Source: Cetobacterium sp050033475
Lineage (GTDB): Bacteria; Fusobacteriota; Fusobacteriia; Fusobacteriales; Fusobacteriaceae
Length of the DNA stretch: 64,000 bases
Direction of reading: 5' to 3'
NCBI RefSeq assembly: GCF_050033475.1
Contig: NZ_CP188322.1
Coordinates: 75,499-139,498 of the forward strand
Part shown: positions 24,223 to 30,990 of the stretch, piece by piece
How the letters are laid out: each line of letters starts with the position of its first letter
Numbering within the stretch: position 1 is the stretch's first letter
The notes under the pieces: model-generated
The model's database searches: none
Seen by the model: only the letters and a program-made list of their open reading frames with translations
What the model was told of the DNA's origin: nothing
Translations under genes and position numbers: made by a program

Positions 24223-24447
24223 ATGAAAAAAATATTATGTTTTTCTTTTTTATTATTATCTTTAGCAGGATGTTCTAATATGTCTCATACTGAGAAAAGT
24301 GCTTTAATTGGGGCTGGTGTTGGAGCTGTTGCGGGACAAGCATTAGGAAAAGATACTGGAAGTACTTTAATAGGAGCTGGATTAGGTGCATTAGGTGGAG
24401 CTGCAGTTGGTAATTATCAAAGTACTGGTAGTGTATTAGGTAAATAA
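24223..24447 (+). CDS. Small glycine-zipper lipoprotein
   Basis: The 74-residue protein has a lipoprotein signal with lipobox LAGC (Cys at about residue 17). The remainder is a glycine zipper (IGAGVGAVAGQALG and IGAGLGALGGAAVG), as in YMGG/SlyB-like outer-membrane lipoproteins. It probably sits in the outer membrane; its function is unknown. AAGGAGG precedes the ATG and a hairpin terminator follows directly. Confidence 0.85.
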   Translation: MKKILCFSFLLLSLAGCSNMSHTEKSALIGAGVGAVAGQALGKDTGSTLIGAGLGALGGAAVGNYQSTGSVLGK

Positions 24448-24450
24448 AGA

Positions 24451-24480
24451 AAAGGATAGGTCTAAAACCTATCCTTTTTT
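24451..24480. terminator. Bidirectional hairpin terminator
   Basis: AAAGGATAGGT (24451-24461) pairs with ACCTATCCTTT (24467-24477), followed by T residues, between two convergent small envelope-protein genes. Confidence 0.87.
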
Positions 24481-24481
24481 A

Positions 24482-24844
24482 TTATCTTCTAACTTTTTCT
24501 AATTCTTTTTCTGTTACAAACATAGATACATTTCTATTTTGAATTAATAATCCATCTGCTCTTCTTTTTAAAGTTATAACTTGTTTTCTATCTGTATCAA
24601 AAATTCCGTTTCTTTCAAATTGTCCAACTGTTGTTGTTGTTCCTATTTTTAGCATTGCTTTAATGATATCTTTTTTTCTTACAGTAAATGAAACTTTTGG
24701 AAATACTCCTTTGAATCTAATGTTATCTCCTTTTTCATAAGTTTTTATAGCTGTCATGTATTTTTTATTATGATCCTCTATAATTCCTGCAAATGATGCC
24801 ATTGACATTGTAATTAAACATAATCCTACTAATATTTTTTTCAA
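24482..24844 (-). CDS. Hypothetical secreted protein
   Basis: The 120-residue protein has a clear signal peptide (KKILVGLCLITMSMASFA) with cleavage after SFA, leaving about 100 residues rich in Lys, Thr and Val (FKGVFPKVSFTVRKKDIIKA; VITLKRRADGLLIQNRNVSM). I do not recognise the family. The start is a TTG with AAGGGGG eight bases upstream. It is the last gene left of the replication origin and is transcribed away from it. Confidence 0.65.
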   Translation of the reverse strand: MKKILVGLCLITMSMASFAGIIEDHNKKYMTAIKTYEKGDNIRFKGVFPKVSFTVRKKDIIKAMLKIGTTTTVGQFERNGIFDTDRKQVITLKRRADGLLIQNRNVSMFVTEKELEKVRR

Positions 24845-24957
24845 AATATACCCCCTTACAGTTTTATGACTACCTAGTCAGTTTTATTCTTTTTTATTGT
24901 ATCATGTTTTTTAGTAATTGTAAATTTTTTTTTATATAAAGTTTTATTAAAATTGTT

Positions 24958-24990
24958 GTTATATATTGTTATATATTGTTATATATTGTT
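24958..24990 (+). repeat. Three tandem AT-rich 10-bp repeats, probable DNA-unwinding element
   Basis: GTTATATATT is repeated three times exactly (24958-24967, 24968-24977, 24978-24987), followed by GTT. Tandem AT-rich repeats next to iterons are the usual melting site of iteron origins. Confidence 0.75.
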
Positions 24991-25005
24991 AGGGGGATAA
25001 TGTAT

Positions 25006-25104
25006 ATGAACAATAATATTCACGAGCCCTTATTTTACTGGTATTTCAGAGATTTTTTTTCAAAAAAAAGCTTCGACGTTAGTGACTACATCTTTCGACG
25101 TTAG
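25006..25104 (+). CDS. Possible 32-residue ORF reading into the iterons
   Basis: An ATG at 25006 follows AGGGGG by about nine bases and opens a frame of 32 codons that ends at the TAG inside the second iteron. The peptide starts MNNNIHEPLFYWYFRDFF and its last residues are encoded by iteron sequence. The ribosome site looks real, but the length and location make a chance frame or relic likely. No family is recognised. Confidence 0.25.
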   Translation: MNNNIHEPLFYWYFRDFFSKKSFDVSDYIFRR

Positions 25105-25217
25105 TGACTACATCTTTCGACGTTAGTGACTACATCTTTCGACGTTAGTGACTACATACAGTATCCCTTAGTGACTACAATATAAAAAATTCTATTATTT
25201 CGACGTTAGTGACTACA
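25072..25217 (+). repeat. Iteron array: four perfect 22-bp repeats plus two diverged copies
   Basis: The unit TTCGACGTTAGTGACTACAT plus two bases starts at 25072, 25094, 25116 and 25138, exactly 22 bp apart. A fifth copy keeps only TTAGTGACTACA (25168-25179, 23 bp on), and a sixth complete core starts at 25199. A 22-bp period puts bound initiators on one face of the helix. There are no unique spacers, so this is not a CRISPR array. Confidence 0.92.
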
Positions 25218-25225
25218 ATAATATC

Positions 25226-25286
25226 TTGTTTTTTTATGATTTTTAGTATAAACTACTGATAAAAATTGAAATGTAGTCAGTAAGGG
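25226..25286 (+). promoter_or_regulatory. Initiator gene promoter with inverted iteron operator
   Basis: A weak promoter, TTGTTT (25226-25231) and TATAAA (25247-25252), precedes TGTAGTCAGTAAGGG (25272-25286). That is the reverse complement of the CCCTTAGTGACTACA form of the iteron with one mismatch, and it abuts the ribosome site. Inverted iterons at this position are the usual autorepression site for dimeric initiators. Confidence 0.7.
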
Positions 25287-25297
25287 TGGTAAAATAT

Positions 25298-27031
25298 ATG
25301 TCTCGTAAAAGTTATTTAGAAGATGAATTTATAAATACGGCTCCAGTAGAAATTATTGAAGAATTTTTAGATATTCCTGAGGAAAAAATTGGTAAAGAGA
25401 AAGAGAATCAATTAGTACGTTTTGATATGAATATGGTTGAATATCCTATTTTTAGTAAAAATAAACATAGGAAGGAAAACCAAATTGTTAAATATTATTT
25501 TAATCAGAAAAAAGATAAATATATTGAAGTGAGACCAGCTTCTGGGAGTTATATTCCAGGAGATTTTGAAGAAAAAGTTTTTATAGCTTTGACTAAATTA
25601 ATGAGAGATAGAAAATATGGAAATGAATTTGTAGTTTCTGTTTCAGAAATAATAGAAAATTTAAATATAGAAAATACAAATACTAAAAGAGGTATTGCTA
25701 AAAGAATAAAAGAAGCAATCATAAGATTAACTCAAACTAGTTATACATTTAAAAATACTTTATATTCCAATAAAGAAAATAAAATTTTAGAAGATACAAT
25801 TGTTACAAATATAATGACAGTGAGAATAATAACAAGAAAAGATAAAGTATCAAAAAACGTAGATCATTTTTCTGATGGAAGAATAAAAGAAGTATATAAA
25901 ATTTCTTTATCAAAACCTTTTTATGAAAACTTATTAAGAAAAGGATATTTAGTATATAACAGTGAATTATTATTAGAAATAGATAATGCAGTTGCTAGAG
26001 CTATTTATATGTTATTAAATAAATGGCGTTTTAATAGATTGTATTTAATAGAAAAAATAGTTTATTTAATGAAAAGAATTCCATTAAAATATGATAAAGG
26101 AAAATTAGGACGAAGTGTAAAAATTATAGAAAATTCTTGTTTGATTTTAAAAAATATGAATTTAATAGATAATTTTAATATTATAAAAGATTCAACATGG
26201 GAAGAAGCAACAATTGAATTTTTCTTTAAAGAATTTCATAATGATATAAAACAAGAAAATTTTTATGAAGATAGAAATACTTTTAGTAACTTACAAATTA
26301 GTTATACAGAAGAAAAAAATATTTTAGATACGAATATTCTTATAGAAATAACACCAAGTATGATTGAAGAAATTTTTAATTTACTTCCTAGAAAAGCACG
26401 ACAGTTATCAACCATGTCGAAAACAATAAAAGATTCTATTGAGAAATATGGAATAGAACGTACGAAAAGTTCAGCCATTTATACTAAAAAACAAAAAGCA
26501 ACAAAAATTAGAAGTTATTTTTTAAAAACATTAGAAAATAATTGGGATAAAGATACAGAAATTAATTTTATAAAACAACAAAAATTAGAAATAGTAGAAA
26601 ATAATGAAGATATTATAGAAAAAGATAAGTTATATGAAGAGTTTTTAAATTTAAATATTATAGAACAAGAAGAAATTGAAAATAAAGTTTACGATAATTA
26701 TATAGGTAAATGTGGTATGGAAGGAAAAGCTCAGAAGATTGCTTTTAAGGCAGGAAAAAGTTCTTTAATTAAAGATTATTTATATGAAAATAAAGATATT
26801 TTAAATAAAAATAATATAGAAAAAATTGATATTAATTTTGATTTAATTAGAAAAAAAATTGATGAGCAGTTAAATTTTTATTTTAAATTTTTAAAATTTA
26901 CAGATAAAGAAATTCTAGATATAGAATTAGAAGTAGGAAGAATTACATTTGAAAAATATTCAACAGGAAATTTCCAAGAAAAAGAAATAAGTGAAATAAT
27001 AAAAACTGCAATAAAAAATATTAAAAATTAA
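25298..27031 (+). CDS. rep: Plasmid/chromid replication initiator protein
   Basis: The protein of about 577 residues begins MSRKSYLEDEFINTAP. Its N-terminal half resembles replication-initiator winged helices (YIPGDFEEKVFIALTKLMRD, FVVSVSEIIENLNIENTNTK, RIKEAIIRLTQTSYTFKNTL, DNAVARAIYMLLNKWRFNRL). The C-terminal half is lysine- and asparagine-rich. The assignment (Rep/RPA-type) rests on these patterns and on the adjoining iterons. It is longer than typical Rep_3 proteins and shares no obvious stretch with the Rep_3-like protein at 11674. The ATG at 25298 follows AAGGGTGG; an upstream GTG at 25286 lies in the operator. Confidence 0.85.
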   Translation: MSRKSYLEDEFINTAPVEIIEEFLDIPEEKIGKEKENQLVRFDMNMVEYPIFSKNKHRKENQIVKYYFNQKKDKYIEVRPASGSYIPGDFEEKVFIALTKLMRDRKYGNEFVVSVSEIIENLNIENTNTKRGIAKRIKEAIIRLTQTSYTFKNTLYSNKENKILEDTIVTNIMTVRIITRKDKVSKNVDHFSDGRIKEVYKISLSKPFYENLLRKGYLVYNSELLLEIDNAVARAIYMLLNKWRFNRLYLIEKIVYLMKRIPLKYDKGKLGRSVKIIENSCLILKNMNLIDNFNIIKDSTWEEATIEFFFKEFHNDIKQENFYEDRNTFSNLQISYTEEKNILDTNILIEITPSMIEEIFNLLPRKARQLSTMSKTIKDSIEKYGIERTKSSAIYTKKQKATKIRSYFLKTLENNWDKDTEINFIKQQKLEIVENNEDIIEKDKLYEEFLNLNIIEQEEIENKVYDNYIGKCGMEGKAQKIAFKAGKSSLIKDYLYENKDILNKNNIEKIDINFDLIRKKIDEQLNFYFKFLKFTDKEILDIELEVGRITFEKYSTGNFQEKEISEIIKTAIKNIKN

Positions 27032-27126
27032 AAAGTGCACAAAAAAGTATATTCCTTTTTTATTTCAAATTTGGTACACTTGAACTGTCTTAAAAATTAA
27101 CATTATTGGAGAGAGGGAGAAAATCT

Positions 27127-28089
27127 ATGAAAAAGTTAAGTTTAATGATAGGTGCAATATTATTAGGAACAACAGCTTTTGGTGCTCAACTACAATTAAA
27201 CGCAGGAGTTGAACCTTGGAGACAGGTTGGGAATACTAAATATGATACAGGATATAGCCTAGGTGCAGAAGTATTATTTAATGCTGAAAACCATCCATTT
27301 GATTATGGAATAGGTACTGAATGGAAAAGTAACTTCAAAGGTGGAGATTCAAATTCTACTGATGAAATTAAAGATATAGTTCCAATATATTTAACAGGAA
27401 AATATCATTTTATGAATGATGCTTTCTATGGTGTAGGAAGAGCAGGATGGTCATTTGTTGGAAAAAATAGAACAGATGATGGAATGTATTTAGGTGCAGG
27501 TCTTGGAAAAGATTTTGGTCCATTAACAGTTGAAACATTATATGAAACAATAGATTTACAAGGAAAATCTAAATTATATGATGGAAATAATGCAGGAATG
27601 GTTTCTATAAAAGTAGGATACATTTTTGGAGAAAATACAAGAGTAAAATTAGCTAAAGAAGCAGCTATGCAAGCAGAAATTGCTAAACAAGAATATATTA
27701 AACAACAAAAAGCGGAAGCAGAAGCAGCTTTATTAAACAAATTAGAAACTAAAGTAGTTGTAGAAGATAATTATAAAGTAAATCAATTAGAAGCAGAAAA
27801 TTTAGATATGAATAAAATAGATTTCTTAGTAGCTAATGTAGAAAATAGACAAGGAACTATTTATGTAGATGGATATACTGACAATAGAGGAAGTAAAAAA
27901 GTTAATGATAAACTTTCTTTAGAAAGAGCTGAAAAAGTAGCTAAAGTAATAGAAGGTAAATTAACAACTGAAAATGTTGCAGTAAAAGCTGAAGGAAAAG
28001 GTGCAACTAATTTCTTAAATAATAATGCTACAAAAGAAGAAAGAGCTTTAAATAGAAGAGTAGAAGTATACTTTCAAGGAAATAATTAA
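27127..28089 (+). CDS. OmpA-family outer-membrane protein
   Basis: The protein of about 320 residues has a signal peptide ending TTAFGA. An N-terminal beta-barrel (GVEPWRQVGNTKYDTGYSLG to GMVSIKVGYIFGENTRV) is followed by a helical Ala/Glu/Lys linker (AAMQAEIAKQEYIKQQKAEA). The C-terminal OmpA peptidoglycan-binding domain has VDGYTDNRGSKKVNDKLSLE, RAEKVAKVIE and ALNRRVEVYF. It would link the outer membrane to the cell wall. The ATG at 27127 follows GGAGAGAGGGAG. It lies just downstream of the initiator gene and ends at a terminator. Confidence 0.9.
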   Translation: MKKLSLMIGAILLGTTAFGAQLQLNAGVEPWRQVGNTKYDTGYSLGAEVLFNAENHPFDYGIGTEWKSNFKGGDSNSTDEIKDIVPIYLTGKYHFMNDAFYGVGRAGWSFVGKNRTDDGMYLGAGLGKDFGPLTVETLYETIDLQGKSKLYDGNNAGMVSIKVGYIFGENTRVKLAKEAAMQAEIAKQEYIKQQKAEAEAALLNKLETKVVVEDNYKVNQLEAENLDMNKIDFLVANVENRQGTIYVDGYTDNRGSKKVNDKLSLERAEKVAKVIEGKLTTENVAVKAEGKGATNFLNNNATKEERALNRRVEVYFQGNN

Positions 28090-28112
28090 TTAAATATAGT
28101 GTTATAAATTAG

Positions 28113-28145
28113 AACTCCATCTAAGGTTTAGATGGAGTTTTTATA
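28113..28145 (+). terminator. Hairpin terminator after the OmpA-like gene
   Basis: AACTCCATCTAA (28113-28124) pairs with TTAGATGGAGTT (28128-28139), followed by a T-run. Confidence 0.88.
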
Positions 28146-28202
28146 TTGCTGTAAGAAAAATATAATGATATACTAAAAGAAATAATAATAATGAGGTGAT
28201 TT

Positions 28203-28874
28203 ATGGAAAATTTAACATATTATATGGTTATATTTTTTGGAATAGCATCTGTATTTTCACCCTGTATTTTACCATTACTTCCAATTTATTTAGGAATAGT
28301 GACTAGAAAAAATAGAAATATGTACATAGCTGTATTAAGTTTAGTATTAGGATTTATTATATCTTTTTTTATTTTACAAATTTTAATTTTTAATTTTACA
28401 AATGTCTTTAGTCAGATTATTGGAAATAGTTTTTTTAATAGAATATTAGGATTAATAATAATTATATTTGGACTAAAAATGCTAGGAATTATAAAAATAA
28501 AATATTTTGAATCTGAAAAAAAATTTTATTTATCAGATAAGTATGATAAAGGTGGATATTTATTTCCAATTTTTTTAGGAGTAACTTTGGGTTTGGGATG
28601 GACTCCTTGCTCAGGTCCAATAATATTTACAGTTTTAACATATGCAAGTACAACAAAGAACTTTATAGAAGCAATTTATTTGATTGTACTCTATTCTATA
28701 GGTTTTATGATTCCTTTTATGATCTTAACGTATTTTATGAATAAATGGAAAAAACATATTCAAAGTTTAAAAAAATATCATAAGTTGATAGAAAATATAA
28801 CAGGAATTCTAATTTGTATTATTGGAATTTTATTATTTTTTAATAAATTAACATTTTTATATATAAATATTTAA
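28203..28874 (+). CDS. ccdA: CcdA-type thiol-disulfide electron transporter
   Basis: The 223-residue protein has six membrane segments and the two conserved cysteine motifs of CcdA, FSPCILPLLPIYLGI in helix 1 and GWTPCSGPIIFTVL in helix 4. CcdA passes electrons from cytoplasmic thioredoxin across the membrane to periplasmic thiol proteins. No cytochrome c maturation genes are nearby; instead an ArsC-like and an HPr-like gene follow at once in the same operon. The start ATG at 28203 has GAGGTG upstream. Confidence 0.88.
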   Translation: MENLTYYMVIFFGIASVFSPCILPLLPIYLGIVTRKNRNMYIAVLSLVLGFIISFFILQILIFNFTNVFSQIIGNSFFNRILGLIIIIFGLKMLGIIKIKYFESEKKFYLSDKYDKGGYLFPIFLGVTLGLGWTPCSGPIIFTVLTYASTTKNFIEAIYLIVLYSIGFMIPFMILTYFMNKWKKHIQSLKKYHKLIENITGILICIIGILLFFNKLTFLYINI

Positions 28875-28880
28875 TGGAGA

Positions 28881-29222
28881 GTGAGAAAAATTATAGTTCA
28901 GATTTTTGGGAAAAAAAATTGTTCTGATACAAGAAAAGCAGAAAGATTTTTTAAAGAAAGAGGAATAAAATATCAATTTATAAATATTCTTGAAAAAAGT
29001 CCTTCTAAAAGAGAAGTTGAAAATTTTTTAAAAATATATAGTGAAGAAGATTTAATTGATGTTAATGGAAAGGAATATACAAAAAGAAATTTACAGTATA
29101 TTGTATATGAACCATTAAAATTATTGGAAGAAACACCTATTTTATATAGAACACCTATTATTAGAAAAGATAATAAAGTATTTATAGGTAGTGATATAGA
29201 AGAATTAAAAAAATTTATATAG
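28881..29222 (+). CDS. ArsC/Spx-family thioredoxin-fold protein
   Basis: The 113-residue protein has the ArsC-family N-terminus VQIFGKKNCSDTRKAERFFK with a single Cys (CSDT, not CxxC) and a C-terminal YRTPIIRKDNKVFIGSD segment holding the cis-Pro loop. The family includes arsenate reductase, Spx and YffB; which activity applies is unclear. It starts at a GTG only 7 bp after ccdA, with a short-spaced GGAG. Its place after CcdA suggests a thiol redox role, by inference. Confidence 0.78.
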   Translation: MRKIIVQIFGKKNCSDTRKAERFFKERGIKYQFINILEKSPSKREVENFLKIYSEEDLIDVNGKEYTKRNLQYIVYEPLKLLEETPILYRTPIIRKDNKVFIGSDIEELKKFI

Positions 29223-29237
29223 AATTAAGGAGAAATT

Positions 29238-29621
29238 ATGTATAGTGTAAGTTTTAAATTATTAGAAAAAATAATAGAAGGATATTTAAAAATAGCTAAA
29301 AAATTATCAGGAGAATTAGTAATTTTAAATAAAAAAGATGATGAAGCTGATGAATATATTATATCGAATATTAATGATTTGAAGTTTTTAAAAATTTCAA
29401 AAGGAGATATGATAGAATTAACTATTTATGTAGATGATGAAGATGAATATTTTGAAGAGTTTGTAATAGGAGAAATAAAAAATATTGAAAAATTAGAAAA
29501 AAATATTTTATCAAAATTACCAAATAAAATTGACATAAATTCATTTAAAGCAGAAATAAAAGAACAGAAAATTTCAGTAGAAAATAATCATTTCTCAAAA
29601 TATATGAAAAAAAATAAATAA
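29238..29621 (+). CDS. Hypothetical protein with HPr-like fold pattern
   Basis: The 127-residue acidic protein is not firmly recognised. Its pattern of strands and helices (YSVSFKLLEKIIEGYLKIAK, SGELVILNKKDDEADEYIIS, LKFLKISKGDMIELTIYVDD, EDEYFEEFV) parallels HPr, including an IxKGDxIEL segment like the G-x-G-x-x-I/V part of HPr. The active-site His is absent, so phosphotransfer is not expected. The HPr resemblance is an inference from pattern only. It lies 15 bp after the ArsC-like gene with AAGGAG before the ATG. Confidence 0.6.
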   Translation: MYSVSFKLLEKIIEGYLKIAKKLSGELVILNKKDDEADEYIISNINDLKFLKISKGDMIELTIYVDDEDEYFEEFVIGEIKNIEKLEKNILSKLPNKIDINSFKAEIKEQKISVENNHFSKYMKKNK

Positions 29622-29686
29622 TATTGAAAATATATTGATTTAGGATTAGAATAGCTTTAGTCAAATATATTAGGGGTGTGAACTAA

Positions 29687-30568
29687 ATGTTATTAAGAAA
29701 TGGATATTTTTGTGCTGTAATGGCAGGATTGATATGGGGGCTTATTGGAATTTCAACTTTAAATTTAAGTGATTTAGGTATGAATACTTATGAGATTTCT
29801 TTTTTAAGAGTTTTATATGCATTTATTTTAGGAATGATTTATTTACATTTTTCAGATAAGGAAAAAAGAACAACTTTTAAAGCAGTTCCTAAAAATATTT
29901 GGAAATATATAATATTAACTGGGATTGTTTGCCAAGGATTATTAAATATATTTTTTTCAATAGCAGTTATAAAAACTGGAACTATAACAGGAATTATGTT
30001 AATGGATGTAGGACCTTTATTTACAATAATTATGTGTAGAATCTTTTTCAAAGAACATATTAGTTTTATAAAAATGCTGTCTTTAATGATGGCGTTTTTA
30101 GGAGCGGTATTATTAATAACAAATGGTGAATTAAGTCAGTTGAATTTTAATTATACAGGAGTAGCCTTTGGTTTATTAGGCGGAGCATGTTATGGATTTT
30201 ATCCAATTATTAATAAAAAAGCTTCAGATAGTTTTGATCCTGTTAGATTAACTATATATAGTTTTGGAATAGCAACTATTTTTTTAATGTTTTTTCTAAA
30301 TAAAAATTCATGGGAAATTATGTTTACAAGTAAAGCTATAATAGGTGGAATTTTTTATGGATTAGTTCCAACTTTAATAGCCTATATATTTTATTCAAGA
30401 TCAATGATTTTTATATCTCCTTCAACAGCAAGTATAATTTCTTTGTTAGAAGTTCCTGCAACAACGATTGTTGGAATATTTTTGCTTCATGAACCTGTTG
30501 GAATTTTTAAAATATTAGGCATGATTATAGTTTTATCTGGAATGTTATTATCTAAAGTAAAAAACTAG
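29687..30568 (+). CDS. EamA/DMT-family transporter
   Basis: The 293-residue protein has ten hydrophobic segments in two EamA repeats (GYFCAVMAGLIWGLIGIST; GVAFGLLGGACYGFYPIINK). The late ISPSTASIISLLEVPATTIVG and the final GIFKILGMIIVLSGMLLS are typical of the family. It is a metabolite exporter of unknown substrate and differs from the other EamA protein at 15993. AGGGGTG precedes the ATG. Confidence 0.87.
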   Translation: MLLRNGYFCAVMAGLIWGLIGISTLNLSDLGMNTYEISFLRVLYAFILGMIYLHFSDKEKRTTFKAVPKNIWKYIILTGIVCQGLLNIFFSIAVIKTGTITGIMLMDVGPLFTIIMCRIFFKEHISFIKMLSLMMAFLGAVLLITNGELSQLNFNYTGVAFGLLGGACYGFYPIINKKASDSFDPVRLTIYSFGIATIFLMFFLNKNSWEIMFTSKAIIGGIFYGLVPTLIAYIFYSRSMIFISPSTASIISLLEVPATTIVGIFLLHEPVGIFKILGMIIVLSGMLLSKVKN

Positions 30569-30588
30569 AGAGATTCTCTCTAGTTTTT
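30562..30588. terminator. Bidirectional hairpin terminator
   Basis: AAACTAGAGAG and CTCTCTAGTTT (30562-30586) form the stem, with T residues following on the plus strand. It lies between the convergent EamA gene and a small hypothetical gene. Confidence 0.8.
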
Positions 30589-30879
30589 CATTTCTTTATT
30601 AGAATAACTTAAAGTATAATAGTTCGTTAAATCTAAATCTTCATATATTATTTTTTCAATTTTTTGTTCAATATCTTCTTGGGTATATTCATTTTCGGTG
30701 ACAAAGTCTAAAATACATGTAACTTTGTCTTTCATAAGAGAGGTATTTATTTCAAATTTTGTTTCAGAATTAAAATTGTTTTTAAAAGCTTCTGTGATAT
30801 CATCAAGAGAAGTTGTATCTTGATAATTTTTAAAAGAAACTTTAATAAGATATTTTAAAGATTTACTATTGAAATTCAT
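30580..30879 (-). CDS. Hypothetical 99-residue protein
   Basis: The protein is small, acidic and soluble, with no signal peptide or recognised motif (starts MNFNSKSLKYLIKVSFKNYQ, contains ITEAFKNNFNSETKFEI). AAGGAGG precedes the ATG and the gene ends in a terminator, so it is probably expressed. No function can be offered. Confidence 0.65.
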   Translation of the reverse strand: MNFNSKSLKYLIKVSFKNYQDTTSLDDITEAFKNNFNSETKFEINTSLMKDKVTCILDFVTENEYTQEDIEQKIEKIIYEDLDLTNYYTLSYSNKEMKN

Positions 30880-30950
30880 AAAAACCTCCTTATAAAATTT
30901 AGCTAAAAGCTATTACTAAATATATACTCTATTAAATAGAAAAAGTAAAT

Positions 30951-30987
30951 AAAAAAGATAATTTCTTACGAAGAAATTATCTTTTTT
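30951..30987. terminator. Hairpin terminator of the ebg-type operon
   Basis: AAAAAAGATAATTTCTT (30951-30967) and AAGAAATTATCTTTTTT (30971-30987) form a 17-bp stem with a 3-base loop. It follows the permease gene on the minus strand. Confidence 0.88.
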
Positions 30988-30990
30988 AGT

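Larger units (their letters stand above)
24845..25297. other. Iteron-type replication origin of the replicon
   Basis: This gene-poor 450-bp stretch contains, left to right: an AT-rich tract; three tandem 10-bp GTTATATATT repeats (24958-24987) that look like a DNA-unwinding element; four perfect tandem 22-bp iterons (25072-25159); a partial iteron (core at 25168-25179); a sixth iteron (25199-25217); a weak promoter; and an inverted iteron (25272-25286) before the initiator gene. No DnaA box was found by eye. The layout matches iteron-controlled origins of low-copy plasmids and chromids. Origin activity is inferred. Confidence 0.85.

Noticed and set aside
25072..25217. Tandem repeats that could be taken for a CRISPR array
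   Set aside because: The repeats are contiguous 22-bp units with no unique spacers and no cas genes nearby; the adjacent initiator gene explains them as iterons.
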